Origin: BD2-11 sp965115885
GTDB lineage: Bacteria > Gemmatimonadota > Gemmatimonadetes > Longimicrobiales > Gaopeijiaceae
Direction of reading: 5' to 3'
DNA length: 64,000 bases
Assembly: GCA_965115885.1 (NCBI GenBank)
Contig: OZ220479.1
Location: forward strand, 310,001-374,000
The first letter of the stretch is position 1; the number at the start of each line of letters is the position of its first letter. This document shows positions 8,430 to 17,821 of the stretch, in pieces. The position numbers and the translations under genes are program-made. The notes below the pieces were generated by a model. That model was not told the origin of the DNA and searched no databases. It saw only the letters and a program-made list of their open reading frames with translations.

Positions 8430-9614
8430 ATGAACCCAATGAACGAGATCGATCTGGACCGCTTGTACAATGATCTGGAATCGGACAGGGTGGAACGCAA
8501 GAGGTCGGCTTCGGACCGACGCAAGATCCGGCGGACTATATGCGCCTTCGCCAACGATCTGCCGAACCATAGCTTGCCCGGGGTGATTTTCATTGGGGTC
8601 GAAGACGACGGCGGTTGCGCCGATGCGACCATCGACGACCGATTTCTGACCAGACTCGCCAACTTGAAGGACGACGGGATCATGCCCATTCCATCCCTGG
8701 TCGTGCAGAAGCACGTTTTTTCCGGGTGCGAAGTCGCGGTGATCGTAGTCGAGCCGTCCCGGAGCCTTCCAGTACGCTACCGAGGAAAAGTCTGGGTGAG
8801 GGTCGGTCCCACTGTTCGGGCCGCAACCCCGGACGAGGAGCAAATCCTGAGCGAGCGTCGGCATGGCGCCTTGCCCTTCGACCATCGGCCGGTTCGCGAA
8901 GCGTCGATGCGGGACCTGGATCTCGACTATTTCAAGTTGCGCTATCTGCCCACGGCCATTGCGCAAGAGGTCCTAGCCGAAAACCGGCGATCTACCGCCG
9001 ATCAACTTCGTTCCCTGCGCCTGCTCTTGGACGACAAGCCGACTTGGGGAGCGATTCTGGGGCTCGGCACGGATCCCCAGCGCTGGATTTCAGGGGCGTA
9101 TGTGCAATTTCTCCGCATTGCGGGCACGGAGATCACCGATCCCATCCGGTGTCAGAAAATCCTTGCAGGCCGACTCGACGACGTCTTGGGCGGATTGGAC
9201 GATCTCATGAGATTGAACATCTCGACCGGTGCGGATTTTGCTGACACTGCCCGTGAGATACGTTCGCCCGACTACCCGCTGGCGGCACTCCGGCAACTTG
9301 CGCGAAACGCGATCATGCACCGGAGTTACGAGGAAACGAATGCGCCGGTTCATGTGTACTGGTACTCGGATCGGGTGTGGATTCAGAGCCCGGGAGGCGC
9401 GTACGGGAAGGTCACCCCTGAGAATTTTGGCGGCGGAGCGGTGGATTACCGGAATCCACTGGTTTCCGAGATGATGTACCACCTGGGTTTCGCCCAGAGG
9501 TTCGGTGTCGGTTTGCATATTGCGAAGACGGCGCTTCGGAGAAACGGAAATCCCGAAGCGGAGTTCGATATCCGACCTTCGTGGGTTCGAGTCACCGTGC
9601 GAGCAGCGCCATGA
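8430..9614 (+). CDS. AlbA_2 (Schlafen-type) domain protein with GHKL-like C-terminus
   Basis: 394 residues from ATG 8430 (an ATG at 8439 is possible). Residues about 10-125 form an AlbA_2 / Schlafen-like putative nucleic-acid or ATP-binding domain: the ESDRVERKRSASD entry, VIFIGVEDDGG, and VWVRVGPTVRAATPDEEQIL. The C-terminal third shows LRQLARNAIMHRSYEE and RVWIQSPGGAYG, the N-box and G-box pattern of the HATPase_c_4 module in RecG-like/divergent AAA_4 proteins. Members are found as transcription regulators and in defence islands, often with tRNA or RNA related roles; no function can be fixed here. The stop overlaps the start of the ParA-like gene (ATGA), so the two products are made together. 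Confidence 0.8.
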   Translation: MNPMNEIDLDRLYNDLESDRVERKRSASDRRKIRRTICAFANDLPNHSLPGVIFIGVEDDGGCADATIDDRFLTRLANLKDDGIMPIPSLVVQKHVFSGCEVAVIVVEPSRSLPVRYRGKVWVRVGPTVRAATPDEEQILSERRHGALPFDHRPVREASMRDLDLDYFKLRYLPTAIAQEVLAENRRSTADQLRSLRLLLDDKPTWGAILGLGTDPQRWISGAYVQFLRIAGTEITDPIRCQKILAGRLDDVLGGLDDLMRLNISTGADFADTAREIRSPDYPLAALRQLARNAIMHRSYEETNAPVHVYWYSDRVWIQSPGGAYGKVTPENFGGGAVDYRNPLVSEMMYHLGFAQRFGVGLHIAKTALRRNGNPEAEFDIRPSWVRVTVRAAP

Positions 9615-10591
9615 CCGTCATCGCCTTCTACAATCCCCAGAGGCGTTCTGGCGTCACTTCGCTGGTCTACCACCTCGCTTGGATGTGCTCGGATGCAGGC
9701 CTCAACGTGCTCGTGGCCGACCTCGACCCGCAGTCGAGCCTGACGCGCATGTTCGCCAATGACGAAGATCTCGATCCTGGACTCGAGGTCGATGCCGACA
9801 GTACGCTGTACGATGCCCTTAGGACCGCGAATGGAGGAGCGACCTCCTTTCGCGTTTCCGAGCCTGCACCGGGTTTGGGCCTAGCGTCCGGGGGGCTTTT
9901 GCTGGGAACGCTGGTTGGCGAGTTGTCGCAGCAGTGGTCCGCGTACATGGCGGGAGAAGCGGGGACGGTGCCGCTGTTGACGGCGCTTTCGCGCATCTTG
10001 GACCGCAGTGCGGCCGATGTTGGAGCTTCGACGGTATTCGTGGACTTGGGCCCGAACTTCGGGGTACTCAACCGTACCGTACTGACCGTTGCCGACTTGG
10101 TCGTCGCTCCCGTGGTCACCGATCTGCCGTCGCTTCGGGGTTTGCGCGTTTCGGGGCCGACGATTCGCCGCTGGCGTGACGAGTGGGTGGAAGCGAGAAG
10201 ACGCAATGAAGCGTCGCATTCCGATCTTCCCCAAGGTGGCATGCAACCGATCGGGTACGTCGTTGTACAGCGCGCGAACCGGCTGGACCACCTGATCGGG
10301 CGGAGCTGGTACATGAGTCGAATCCCGAGAGCCTACAGTGAGAGCGTCCTTGACGAATCCGTGCCTTCGGACCCGATGGATGTGGGCAGCGACCCGTATT
10401 GCTTGGGTGTGCTCCGAGCGTACGATTTTCTGGAGCCCATGGCGCGAGAAGCCTCAAAACCGATTTTTCGTCTGAAATCAGCCGATGGCGTGGCCGGAGG
10501 TCAGGAGAGAGCGGTGCAAAGATGTCGTCAAGAGTATCGGGACTTGGCGAAGGTGATCGCCGATCGGGCGGGGTTCGTGTTTCCTGAGTGA
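9611..10591 (+). CDS. ParA-like protein with degenerate P-loop
   Basis: 326 residues from ATG 9611. The fold is that of ParA/MinD-type ATPases: strand TVIAFYN, LVYHLAWMCSDAGLNVLVAD, DLDPQSSLT (switch I region) and STVFVDLGPNFGVLNRT (Walker B). The deviant Walker A expected at residues 8-17 (consensus K-G-G-V-G-K-T-T/S) reads NPQRRSGVTSL: both lysines, which contact ATP phosphates and the dimer partner, are replaced by Gln and Val. Normal ATP hydrolysis is therefore unlikely, while the rest of the gene is open and well kept. No parB or parS-like partner is adjacent; the partner is the AlbA_2 protein. It could be a structural pseudo-ATPase, or a gene beginning to decay. Confidence 0.8.
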   Translation: MTVIAFYNPQRRSGVTSLVYHLAWMCSDAGLNVLVADLDPQSSLTRMFANDEDLDPGLEVDADSTLYDALRTANGGATSFRVSEPAPGLGLASGGLLLGTLVGELSQQWSAYMAGEAGTVPLLTALSRILDRSAADVGASTVFVDLGPNFGVLNRTVLTVADLVVAPVVTDLPSLRGLRVSGPTIRRWRDEWVEARRRNEASHSDLPQGGMQPIGYVVVQRANRLDHLIGRSWYMSRIPRAYSESVLDESVPSDPMDVGSDPYCLGVLRAYDFLEPMAREASKPIFRLKSADGVAGGQERAVQRCRQEYRDLAKVIADRAGFVFPE

Positions 10592-10710
10592 GAATCGGAG
10601 CGGTGTACGGATAATCGGCCGAAAAGCGAGTCCGTGCCTGCGATGCAGGAGACGGCGATCACAGCGTTCGGACGCAGTCGGGAACGGTGCGATGTTCGAC
10701 CGCCGTCGCC

Positions 10711-11105
10711 ATGATCGAGATCCGCGTTCCCGTTAACCCCGCACTTCTCCGTTGGGCGCGAGAGCGGTCAGGGGTCGCCCGTGGGGAGCTGGCGGCGAGA
10801 TTCGAGAAGCTGCCGGACTGGGAAGGCGGACGGGTCCGGCCCACCGTCAAGCAGTTGGGGGCGTACGCGCGCGCGGTCCATGTCTCCGTCGACTATCTGT
10901 TCCTCACCGAACCCCCGGATGAACCCGTCCCCATACCCGACTTCCGAACCGATTCCGGCAAGGGAGCGACGCGTCTCGGTCCAGACTTGTTGGACATCGT
11001 CTACGCATGCCAGGAGCGACAGAATCGGTACGAGGACTACGTTCGTGCATCCGGACAACCGAAACTCGACTTCGTGGACAGCGTCACGGTCGACACGGCT
11101 CCCGA
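10711..11105 (+). pseudogene. XRE/IrrE-type regulator, cut by IS element
   Basis: From ATG 10711 the frame reads MIEIRVPVNPALLRWARERS, KLPDWEGGRVRPTVKQL and VSVDYLFLTEPPDEPVPIPD, the helix-turn-helix front end of ImmA/IrrE-family regulator-peptidases often found with toxin or defence genes. After about 130 residues the frame enters the left end of the IS element at 11106 and continues only as read-through codons to 11232. The zinc-peptidase half (HExxH) is missing and no continuation was found beyond the far end of the IS at 13063, so the target gene also lost its 3' part. Confidence 0.75.
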
Positions 11106-13063
11106 GCCGAACTTCCAACGTACAAAACGGGCTAACCTACTGTTTCGTGGTGGGTTATCCGCTATTCGGGAGTGTACGCTACTGGGTACAAGTCATGGAC
11201 GGACTCCGAGGAGCCGGAAGGCTTCGGCTTGAAGCGGGGTGGGGCTGGCGATCACGTCGGCGGCCACAGCCCCCTCGGCGGCAGGTTGCACGCGGTTGCG
11301 GGTCAGGGTGGCCAGATCCGCCAGCAGCGTCCGAAAGCTGTGCACGGGAAAGTCCTTTTCGGTGCGTTTCCTGCCTGCCTTGGCACGGGCCGAGCGGGAC
11401 GGGCGGGCAGGCGCCACAGGCGAAGCGCGCGGCGATCCGCCGCGAACTTCGTCGTCGAACAACAACGGCGCGAGCGAGCGGCGCATGTGCCACTCGACGT
11501 AGTAGGAAAGCATGCACAGAAAGACGTGGGCCCGAACCCGACCTTCCAAGCGGTGGTGCACGGGACGCACCTCGAGATCGACGGTCTTGTAGCTCCGGAA
11601 GGCCCGTTCGACCTTGCTCAGGCTCTTGTAGGACCGAACCGCTTCCTCGGGCGAAAGCGTCTCGGCGGGCACGTCGGTGCGGATGATGTAGATGCCGTCC
11701 AGTGCGGCCTCCTTCGCGATGCGGCCCTCGTTGCGTGCCCAGGAGAAGGAGTCGTCGGTGCACTCGACGTCGAAGTGCTTGCCGACCTTGTAGCGGCGCA
11801 ACGCCCGGTCGGCCCGCACGGCGATCTTGTCCCGGCCCCGCAACGGCTGTCCGTCGCGGCACACGGCCGCAACGACCTTGTCCAGCTCGACCTCGGTGGC
11901 GGCCAAGAGTTCCTGCCGCTTGCGAGCCCGCTTGGCCGCGAGCAACGGATTGCGACACACCACCAAGCGTTCGCCGGGGTACGACTCGGGTGCGCTGATT
12001 TCGGCCAGATCGCGCTCGTCGAAGAGCGAGAGCTGAAGATCGCCGCCGTCGACCAGGGCCCGGATCTGCGGGGCCCTCAGCGCGGTGATCCGATCGAATC
12101 CCGCAGGCCGCACCTCCTCGCGGATGCGGGCGCCGGTCGGCAACCCTCGGTCGCCGACGAGCACGACGCGCGAGAGCGCGAAGCGCTCGCGCAACGTCTC
12201 GAGCTGGGTCCGCACCGTGGTGGGATCGGCAGTGTTGCCCTCGAAGACCTCGACGGCGACCGGACAGCCCTCGCGGTTGCACAGCAACGCGAAGACGATC
12301 CGGAGCTTGCCACGCTTGCCGTCGCGAGAATAGCCGAATTGGGCGAGGGGACACTTCGAGCCTTCGAAGTAGACCGAAGTCACGTCGCAAAGCACCAGGG
12401 TGCCGTCCTCGAGGTGCTCGGCCGCCAGGCGCCGCTGGATGCGATCCTGGCGCTTGAGCAACCAGTCCATGGCCCGGTAGAGCTCGTTTTCGTCGGCGTC
12501 CGAGATGTCGAGTTCCTCGCCCAGCGTGTGGGTCAAGGTTTCGCTACCGAAAGAGCGGGCGGTGGCGAGCTTGGAGCGGGGATCGAGGATGCGGCCGAGA
12601 ATCATGGCGGCGGCGAGGGCTCGTTCTCGGGAGGGTCGGCGGTCGAGGAGCTTCTCGAGTCCGAGGCGACGTGCGGATCCGAGGACGGCGGCGACGTGGC
12701 CGTGGGGTCGAGAGCGGAGGATCGAGAAGGCGTGTCCGAGGGAGGGGAGGGCGACGCCGCCCTTGAGCAGGATGCGGAGGCCCTCGACGAGGTGGTCGGG
12801 CCACTTGGAGAGGTTGGCGAGGGTGCGTTTCTTGACCTTTCCGTCCTGGCGAAAGGACTCGCGGAGGAGGACGGCAGGCGGGGAGTTGCGGTTGGGTACG
12901 CGATCAATGTACATGGACATGAAGATAGTTGGTATGCGGATGCATGTCAACTTCATGATCCATGCCGTACATGGGCACACAAAACAGCGTAGATATCGCT
13001 GTAAGTGTGACTATGACAATGGGTTAGACGCAAAAATCACCCCCAATTTGCCAGAACTTCGGC
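11106..13063. mobile_element. IS1634-type insertion sequence
   Basis: About 1.96 kb bounded by imperfect inverted repeats. Left end: GCCGAACTTCC at 11106-11116, then GCTAACCTACTGT at 11131-11143. Right end (reverse complement): GCCGAAGTTCT at 13063-13053, then TCTAACCCATTGT at 13028-13016. The single transposase gene fills the inside on the minus strand. CCGA occurs at both junctions (11102-11105 and 13064-13067), perhaps part of a short target duplication. The left boundary is supported independently: the same bases begin a second, truncated copy at 22434. It interrupts the XRE-type gene. Confidence 0.75.
11193..12914 (-). CDS. IS1634-family transposase
   Basis: 573 residues from ATG 12914 (MYIDRVPNRNSPPAVLLRES); an in-frame ATG at 12920 is equally possible and the longer upstream frame is not needed. 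This is the DDE-type transposase of the IS1634 group: N-terminal KVKKRTLANLSKWP, the LCDVTSVYFEGSKCPLAQFG block with the first Asp, VVLVGDRGLPTG with the second Asp, and YKSLSKVERAFRSYKTVDLE with the Glu (Y-x-x-x-x-x-V-E-R-A-F). Length and order match the family, and no frameshift or internal stop is present, so it may be active. The C-terminus (AAEGAVAADVIASPTPLQAE) recurs in the partial copy at 22.5 kb. Confidence 0.9.
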   Translation of the reverse strand: MYIDRVPNRNSPPAVLLRESFRQDGKVKKRTLANLSKWPDHLVEGLRILLKGGVALPSLGHAFSILRSRPHGHVAAVLGSARRLGLEKLLDRRPSRERALAAAMILGRILDPRSKLATARSFGSETLTHTLGEELDISDADENELYRAMDWLLKRQDRIQRRLAAEHLEDGTLVLCDVTSVYFEGSKCPLAQFGYSRDGKRGKLRIVFALLCNREGCPVAVEVFEGNTADPTTVRTQLETLRERFALSRVVLVGDRGLPTGARIREEVRPAGFDRITALRAPQIRALVDGGDLQLSLFDERDLAEISAPESYPGERLVVCRNPLLAAKRARKRQELLAATEVELDKVVAAVCRDGQPLRGRDKIAVRADRALRRYKVGKHFDVECTDDSFSWARNEGRIAKEAALDGIYIIRTDVPAETLSPEEAVRSYKSLSKVERAFRSYKTVDLEVRPVHHRLEGRVRAHVFLCMLSYYVEWHMRRSLAPLLFDDEVRGGSPRASPVAPARPSRSARAKAGRKRTEKDFPVHSFRTLLADLATLTRNRVQPAAEGAVAADVIASPTPLQAEAFRLLGVRP

Positions 13064-13212
13064 CCGAGAACGTCGCCGATGAGCCGCGTCGTCGAGGGCA
13101 GGGAGCCCGTCGCGACCGAAGAGTCCGGCGACCGAGTGCAACGCTCGACCCGCGTCACGGCCGGCGCAGCGAAAACCCCGCCGCAACCGGCGGACCCCGA
13201 GTCCGCTCCCGG

Positions 13213-16200
13213 CTACGACGACTCGTCCAGTCCGTACTCTTCGCGCGCCCGCTCCGCGCTGACGTACCCGTCCTTCACGTCGTCGCGCACCCGCTCGCGC
13301 ACCCGCTCGCGCGCGTCCCCCAGCCCCCCTCCTCCGGGCGTCTCCAGGACGATGCGACGCCCGGGCGGCACGACCTCGCGCCCCTTGACCCGCAACTCGC
13401 CCTCGCCGGGCACGTGGACCCGTCCCCGCGCTCCGGGCCCGCCGCCGTCCCGACCCCTGGCGGCGTTGCGAACCCGCTCGAACATCTTCGACACGGCGAA
13501 CGCGGCGCCGTCGCGGTGCGCGATCTCCATCGTCTGGCCCAGCCCGCCCCGGTAGCGGCCGACGCCGCCCGAATCCCGCCGGTACTCCTTCCGCCAGAAC
13601 ACCAGCGGCGCCACCGTCTCGGTGATCTCGACCGGCGTGCTGCGCACCCCGGACGGAAACGACGTGGCCGACAGTCCGTCCTTCCCCGGCCGGGCGCCGG
13701 TCCCGCCCGTGTGAAACGGGTTGACCACGAACGCCTCGCGGCTGTCGTACGAGTGCGAGCCGACGAGCCCGGGACCGCCCATGATCACCGGGTTCCACAG
13801 GCACGACGCGCCCTCGGCGGGCACGGAGCCCGGCGGCATGGCCTGGCTCAGCGCACCCAGCACGACGTCGGGCAGCATCTGCCCGATCGCGTGGCGGGCG
13901 GACACGGCCGCGGGCGGTTTCGCGGCGAGCAGCGATCCCGACGGGGCGGCCACGTCGACGACGCCCAGCGAGCCCGCGTTGTTGGGCACTTCCGAGCCCA
14001 CTACGCAGCGTACGCCGAACGACGCGTAGGCCCGCGTGTACGTCTCAGGCACGTTGATGCCGTAGGGCGACGCCGGCGACGTGCCCTCGAAGTCGATTCG
14101 GATCCCGTCGGGCGAGACCGTGAGCGCGCAGGCGAGCTCCAGGTCGCGGTCGTAGCCGTCGATGGTCATGCGATTCCGGTACGTGCCCGGCGTCAGCTCG
14201 GCGATCCGCTCCAGCATCGCTCGTCGGGACACGGAGACGATCCCGTCGGCGAGGTGGTCGAGCGCGTCCAGGCCGAACTCCCTCATCATGGCGGCCAGGC
14301 GAGCGCAGCCCGTGCGGTTGCAGGCGGCGAGCGAGTGGAGGTCGCCCTGGGCGACGTCCGGATCCCGCACGTTGGCCCGCACCATGCGCATCAGCGTCTC
14401 GTCGACCTCGCCCGCCCGGATCAGGTGGCCGATGGGGATCCGGATGCCCTCCTCGAACACTTGGTTCGCGTCGGCGCCGAACCCGCGCCCGCCGACGTCG
14501 GCGATGTGGCTCGTGGCGGCGAAGAGCGCGACTGGACGACCGTCCAGGAACGCGGGCGTGACCACGGTGAAGTCGTTCAGGTGACCCGTGCCCTCCCAGG
14601 GGTCGTTGGTCACCAGGACGTCGCCCTCCTCGAGGGTCGAGACCGGGTGGTCCCGCAGGAAGAAGCCCACCGACGCGGCCATCGCGTTGACGTGGCCGGG
14701 CGTGCCCGTCACCGCCTGGGCCAGCATGCGCCCCTCGAGGTCGAAGACTCCGGCCGACAGGTCGCCCGCCTCGCGGACCGGGGTCGAGAACGCCGTGCGC
14801 ACGAGCGTGCGCGCCTGCTCCTCGACGACCGAGAGCAGTCGGTTCCACATCAGCTGATCCCGCAGCGCGAAGACTTCGCCGGCGCGCGCGGACGGCGCCC
14901 GGCGCCGAGCGTCGATGTGGCCGCCCGGCAGCACCGTCGCTTCCCAGCCGGCAGGCACCACCGTCGTCGTCTGGCTCTCCGAGACGAGGGCGGGTCCGAC
15001 GACCCGGGCGCCGACGGCCAGCGCGTCTCTCCGATGCACCGCCGCCTCGACCGTCCCCGTCTTCGAGTCCCGGAACAGGCGCGCCGTCGTCTCGGGCGCC
15101 GCGTCGGCGGTCGGGGCCGACTCGCGCTCGCCGTCCTCGGCGACCCCCGTCAGCCGTCCCCCCGACTCGGCGGAGACGACGAGCGTCCAGCTCAGGACCT
15201 CGACGTCCAGGCCCGGGATCGTGCGCCCGTAGACGCCGTCGTAGGCGATGTCGAAGGCCTCTCGCACCGTGCTCGCGACGGCGTCCGCGTCGTCGGCCTC
15301 GAGGGCCTCGAGGGGCAGCTCGACCCCGATCTCGTGGCCCTGGCCGACGTAGCGCATGTACCCGAAGGCGCGCTCGCAGGTCGGGGCGCCGAGCGCGCCT
15401 TCGGCGACCACGGCGGTCGCCTCGCGCCGCATCTCGTCCAGCACGTCGGCGACTAGCTCGGAATCGAAGCCCGAGAGCCGCATGTAGCGGCTGCGCACCA
15501 CCTCGTAGGAGATCGGCGCGAGCAGGAATCCGACCGCCGACCCCACGCCGGCGTCGCCCGGCACGACGAACCGGTCCAGTTCGAGCTTCTCGGCCAGCCG
15601 GGCCGCGTGGATGGGCGCCGAGCCGCCGAAGGCGACGATCGCGCGTCCGGACAGCCCCTTGCCCCACTCGATGGCGTGCGTGCGGGCGGCGTTCGCCATG
15701 TTCTCGTCCACCGTCTCGCTGACGCCCAGGGCGGCGACGGACGCGTCGACCCCGAGGCGATCGCCGACGACGGTCCGGAGCGCCCGCTCCGCCCTTTCGC
15801 GATCGAGCGGGATCGCGCCGCCCGCGAACCGGTCCGGGTCGATGCGGCCCAGCGCCACGTCGGCGTCGGTCACGGTGGGCTCGTCGCCGCCGCGTCCATA
15901 GGCCGCCGGACCTGGCTCGGAACCCGCGCTTTCGGGTCCGACGTGGATTCGGTCCAGGCGGTCGACGCCGACGATCGAGCCTCCGCCGGCGCCGATCTCG
16001 ACCATCTCGATCACCGGGATGCGCACCGGCAGCCCGCTGCCCTGCTTGAAGCGGTAGCTCCGGGCGACCTCGAAGGTCCTCGAGTGGAGCGGCTCGCCTC
16101 CGTCGATGACGCAGAGCTTCGCCGTGGTGCCGCCCATGTCGAAGGACAGGACGTCGCCCAAGCCGAGGCCCTTGGCCAGCTCGCTCGCCAGGATCGCACC

Positions 16201-17007
16201 GCCCGCCGGCCCCGACTCGACCAGCCGAATGGGAGCGGCGACGGCCGTCTCGATCATGGCGAGTCCGCCGCCGGAGGTCATCAGCAGGAGCGGACACGCG
16301 ACGCCGCCCGCCTCGAGCGAAGCCGCCAAGTCCGTGAGGTAGCGGCTCATCAACGGCCGCACGTACGCGTTGGCGCAGGCCGTCGAGACGCGTTCGTACT
16401 CGCGCACCTCCGGACACACGTCGGACGCCAGGGTCACCGACAGCTCCGGGCGAGCCGAGGCTAGGAGCTCCCCGATGCGCCTCTCGTGCAACGGGTTGGC
16501 GTAGCCGTGGATCAGCGCCACCGCCACCGATTCGACGCCGTCGTCGTCCAGCGCGGACAAGAGCGCGCGCACGGACGCTTCGTCCAGGTCGACCAGAACT
16601 CGCCCCTCCCGATCCACCCGCTCCGTCGCCTCGAGGCGACGGCGACGGGGCACCAGGGGAGGCGGTCGGTCGACGCCGATGTCGTACTGCTCGAAGCGAT
16701 TCTCGTGAGCCATCTCGAGCGCGTCGCGGTGTCCCGCGGTGGTGATCAGCGCCGTCCGAGCGCCCTTGCGCTCGATGATCGCGTTGGTCGCGAGCGTCGT
16801 CCCGTGAAGGACCAGGCGGACCGCCGAAGCCGGCGCGCCGGCCATGCCGAGGACCTTGTCGACGCCCTCGAGGACCCCCTTCTCGGGCCGGGCGTGCGTC
16901 GTGAGGACCTTCGTGGCGACCAGCCGCCCGCCGGTCTCGAGGACCACGTCGGTGAAGGTGCCGCCGGTGTCGATGGCGAGACGGGCCGACCCTCGGGACT
17001 CAGCCAC
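13213..17007 (-). CDS. Fused hydantoinase A/B (5-oxoprolinase-like)
   Basis: 1264 residues from GTG 17007, overlapping the SDR stop by 8 bases. Residues 1-690 are the HyuA/oxoprolinase ATP-dependent subunit (RLAIDTGGTFTDVVLETGG, VLSFDMGGTTAKLCVIDGG, GKGLSGRAIVAFGGSAPIH). Residues about 700-1240 are HyuB (REAGDLSAGVFDLEGRMLAQ, VLVTNDPWEGTGHLNDF, ending PGRRIVLETPGGGGLG). Such enzymes open cyclic amides (hydantoins, 5-oxoproline) with ATP in the cytoplasm; a one-chain form is typical of 5-oxoprolinases, whereas many bacterial hydantoinases are split. The substrate cannot be told from sequence. It is the second gene of an operon with the dehydrogenase. Confidence 0.9.
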   Translation of the reverse strand: MAESRGSARLAIDTGGTFTDVVLETGGRLVATKVLTTHARPEKGVLEGVDKVLGMAGAPASAVRLVLHGTTLATNAIIERKGARTALITTAGHRDALEMAHENRFEQYDIGVDRPPPLVPRRRRLEATERVDREGRVLVDLDEASVRALLSALDDDGVESVAVALIHGYANPLHERRIGELLASARPELSVTLASDVCPEVREYERVSTACANAYVRPLMSRYLTDLAASLEAGGVACPLLLMTSGGGLAMIETAVAAPIRLVESGPAGGAILASELAKGLGLGDVLSFDMGGTTAKLCVIDGGEPLHSRTFEVARSYRFKQGSGLPVRIPVIEMVEIGAGGGSIVGVDRLDRIHVGPESAGSEPGPAAYGRGGDEPTVTDADVALGRIDPDRFAGGAIPLDRERAERALRTVVGDRLGVDASVAALGVSETVDENMANAARTHAIEWGKGLSGRAIVAFGGSAPIHAARLAEKLELDRFVVPGDAGVGSAVGFLLAPISYEVVRSRYMRLSGFDSELVADVLDEMRREATAVVAEGALGAPTCERAFGYMRYVGQGHEIGVELPLEALEADDADAVASTVREAFDIAYDGVYGRTIPGLDVEVLSWTLVVSAESGGRLTGVAEDGERESAPTADAAPETTARLFRDSKTGTVEAAVHRRDALAVGARVVGPALVSESQTTTVVPAGWEATVLPGGHIDARRRAPSARAGEVFALRDQLMWNRLLSVVEEQARTLVRTAFSTPVREAGDLSAGVFDLEGRMLAQAVTGTPGHVNAMAASVGFFLRDHPVSTLEEGDVLVTNDPWEGTGHLNDFTVVTPAFLDGRPVALFAATSHIADVGGRGFGADANQVFEEGIRIPIGHLIRAGEVDETLMRMVRANVRDPDVAQGDLHSLAACNRTGCARLAAMMREFGLDALDHLADGIVSVSRRAMLERIAELTPGTYRNRMTIDGYDRDLELACALTVSPDGIRIDFEGTSPASPYGINVPETYTRAYASFGVRCVVGSEVPNNAGSLGVVDVAAPSGSLLAAKPPAAVSARHAIGQMLPDVVLGALSQAMPPGSVPAEGASCLWNPVIMGGPGLVGSHSYDSREAFVVNPFHTGGTGARPGKDGLSATSFPSGVRSTPVEITETVAPLVFWRKEYRRDSGGVGRYRGGLGQTMEIAHRDGAAFAVSKMFERVRNAARGRDGGGPGARGRVHVPGEGELRVKGREVVPPGRRIVLETPGGGGLGDARERVRERVRDDVKDGYVSAERAREEYGLDESS

Positions 17008-17821
17008 GCGACGCCTCGTCCGCGGAGTCCGCGTCGCAGGCCTCGGCGACGGGGACCGTGTAGTTGAGGGCCAGACGGCCTCCGTCGGGATGCACGGTGT
17101 CGCCCGTCACGTAGGACGCGTAGTCGGAGGCCAGGAACACGGCGACGTTCGCGACCTCGTCCGGCTCGCCGATCCTCCCCGCCGGGGTGCGCGACAGGAT
17201 CGTTCTGCGGACGGCGGCGTCGTGGACGACGACGTCCAGCATGTCGGTCATGATCGTCCCCGGCCCGATGGCGTTGACGCGAATTCCGTGCGGCGCGAGC
17301 GCGACGGCCATCGCCTTGGTCAGCTGCGCGACCCCGCCCTTCGAGGCCGCGTAGGCCAGCTGGTCGGGGATCGTCACCACGGCGTTGGTGGACGACATGT
17401 TCACGATGGCGCCCTTCGCCTCGCGGCGGACCATGTGGCGGGCGACCTGCCGACTCATCAGGAAGGTCCCGCGGAGGTTGACGGCCAGGACCCGGTCGAA
17501 GTCGGCCGGATCCGCGTCCAGGATGGATCCGGCCACGATGACGCCCGCGTTGTTGACCAGGACGTCGCAACCCCCGAAGCGCTCGACGCACGCCGCCAGG
17601 ACGGCGGCGCAGTCGGCCTCCTCGCTCACGTCCGCCCGCACGGCCAGCGTCTCCCGTCCGATCTCGTCGGCGATCCGCCGAGCGGTGTCGCGGCACTCGT
17701 CCTCGAGGACGTCGGCCAGCACCGTCCGGGCGCCGTGGCGGGCCATCGCCCGGGCGCACGCCGCGCCGATCCCTCTCGCCGCGCCCGTCACGATCGCCGT
17801 CCTTCCTTCCAGAGAAATCAA
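17000..17821 (-). CDS. Short-chain dehydrogenase/reductase (SDR)
   Basis: 273 residues from a TTG at 17821 (LISLEGRTAIVTGAARGIG); the frame is open further upstream but that part is Arg/Pro-rich without homology. The classical SDR plan is complete: TGAARGIG cofactor loop, DVLVNNAGV, catalytic Ser in NMSSTNAV, and YAASKGG with the Tyr and Lys. An acidic residue after the second strand (VLADVLEDE) favours NAD(H) over NADP(H). The C-terminal GDTVHPDGG tail is common in 3-oxoacyl-ACP reductase-like members. Operon position before the hydantoinase suggests a catabolic role on a hydroxy or keto compound, but no specific substrate is supported. Confidence 0.85.
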   Translation of the reverse strand: MISLEGRTAIVTGAARGIGAACARAMARHGARTVLADVLEDECRDTARRIADEIGRETLAVRADVSEEADCAAVLAACVERFGGCDVLVNNAGVIVAGSILDADPADFDRVLAVNLRGTFLMSRQVARHMVRREAKGAIVNMSSTNAVVTIPDQLAYAASKGGVAQLTKAMAVALAPHGIRVNAIGPGTIMTDMLDVVVHDAAVRRTILSRTPAGRIGEPDEVANVAVFLASDYASYVTGDTVHPDGGRLALNYTVPVAEACDADSADEASRG

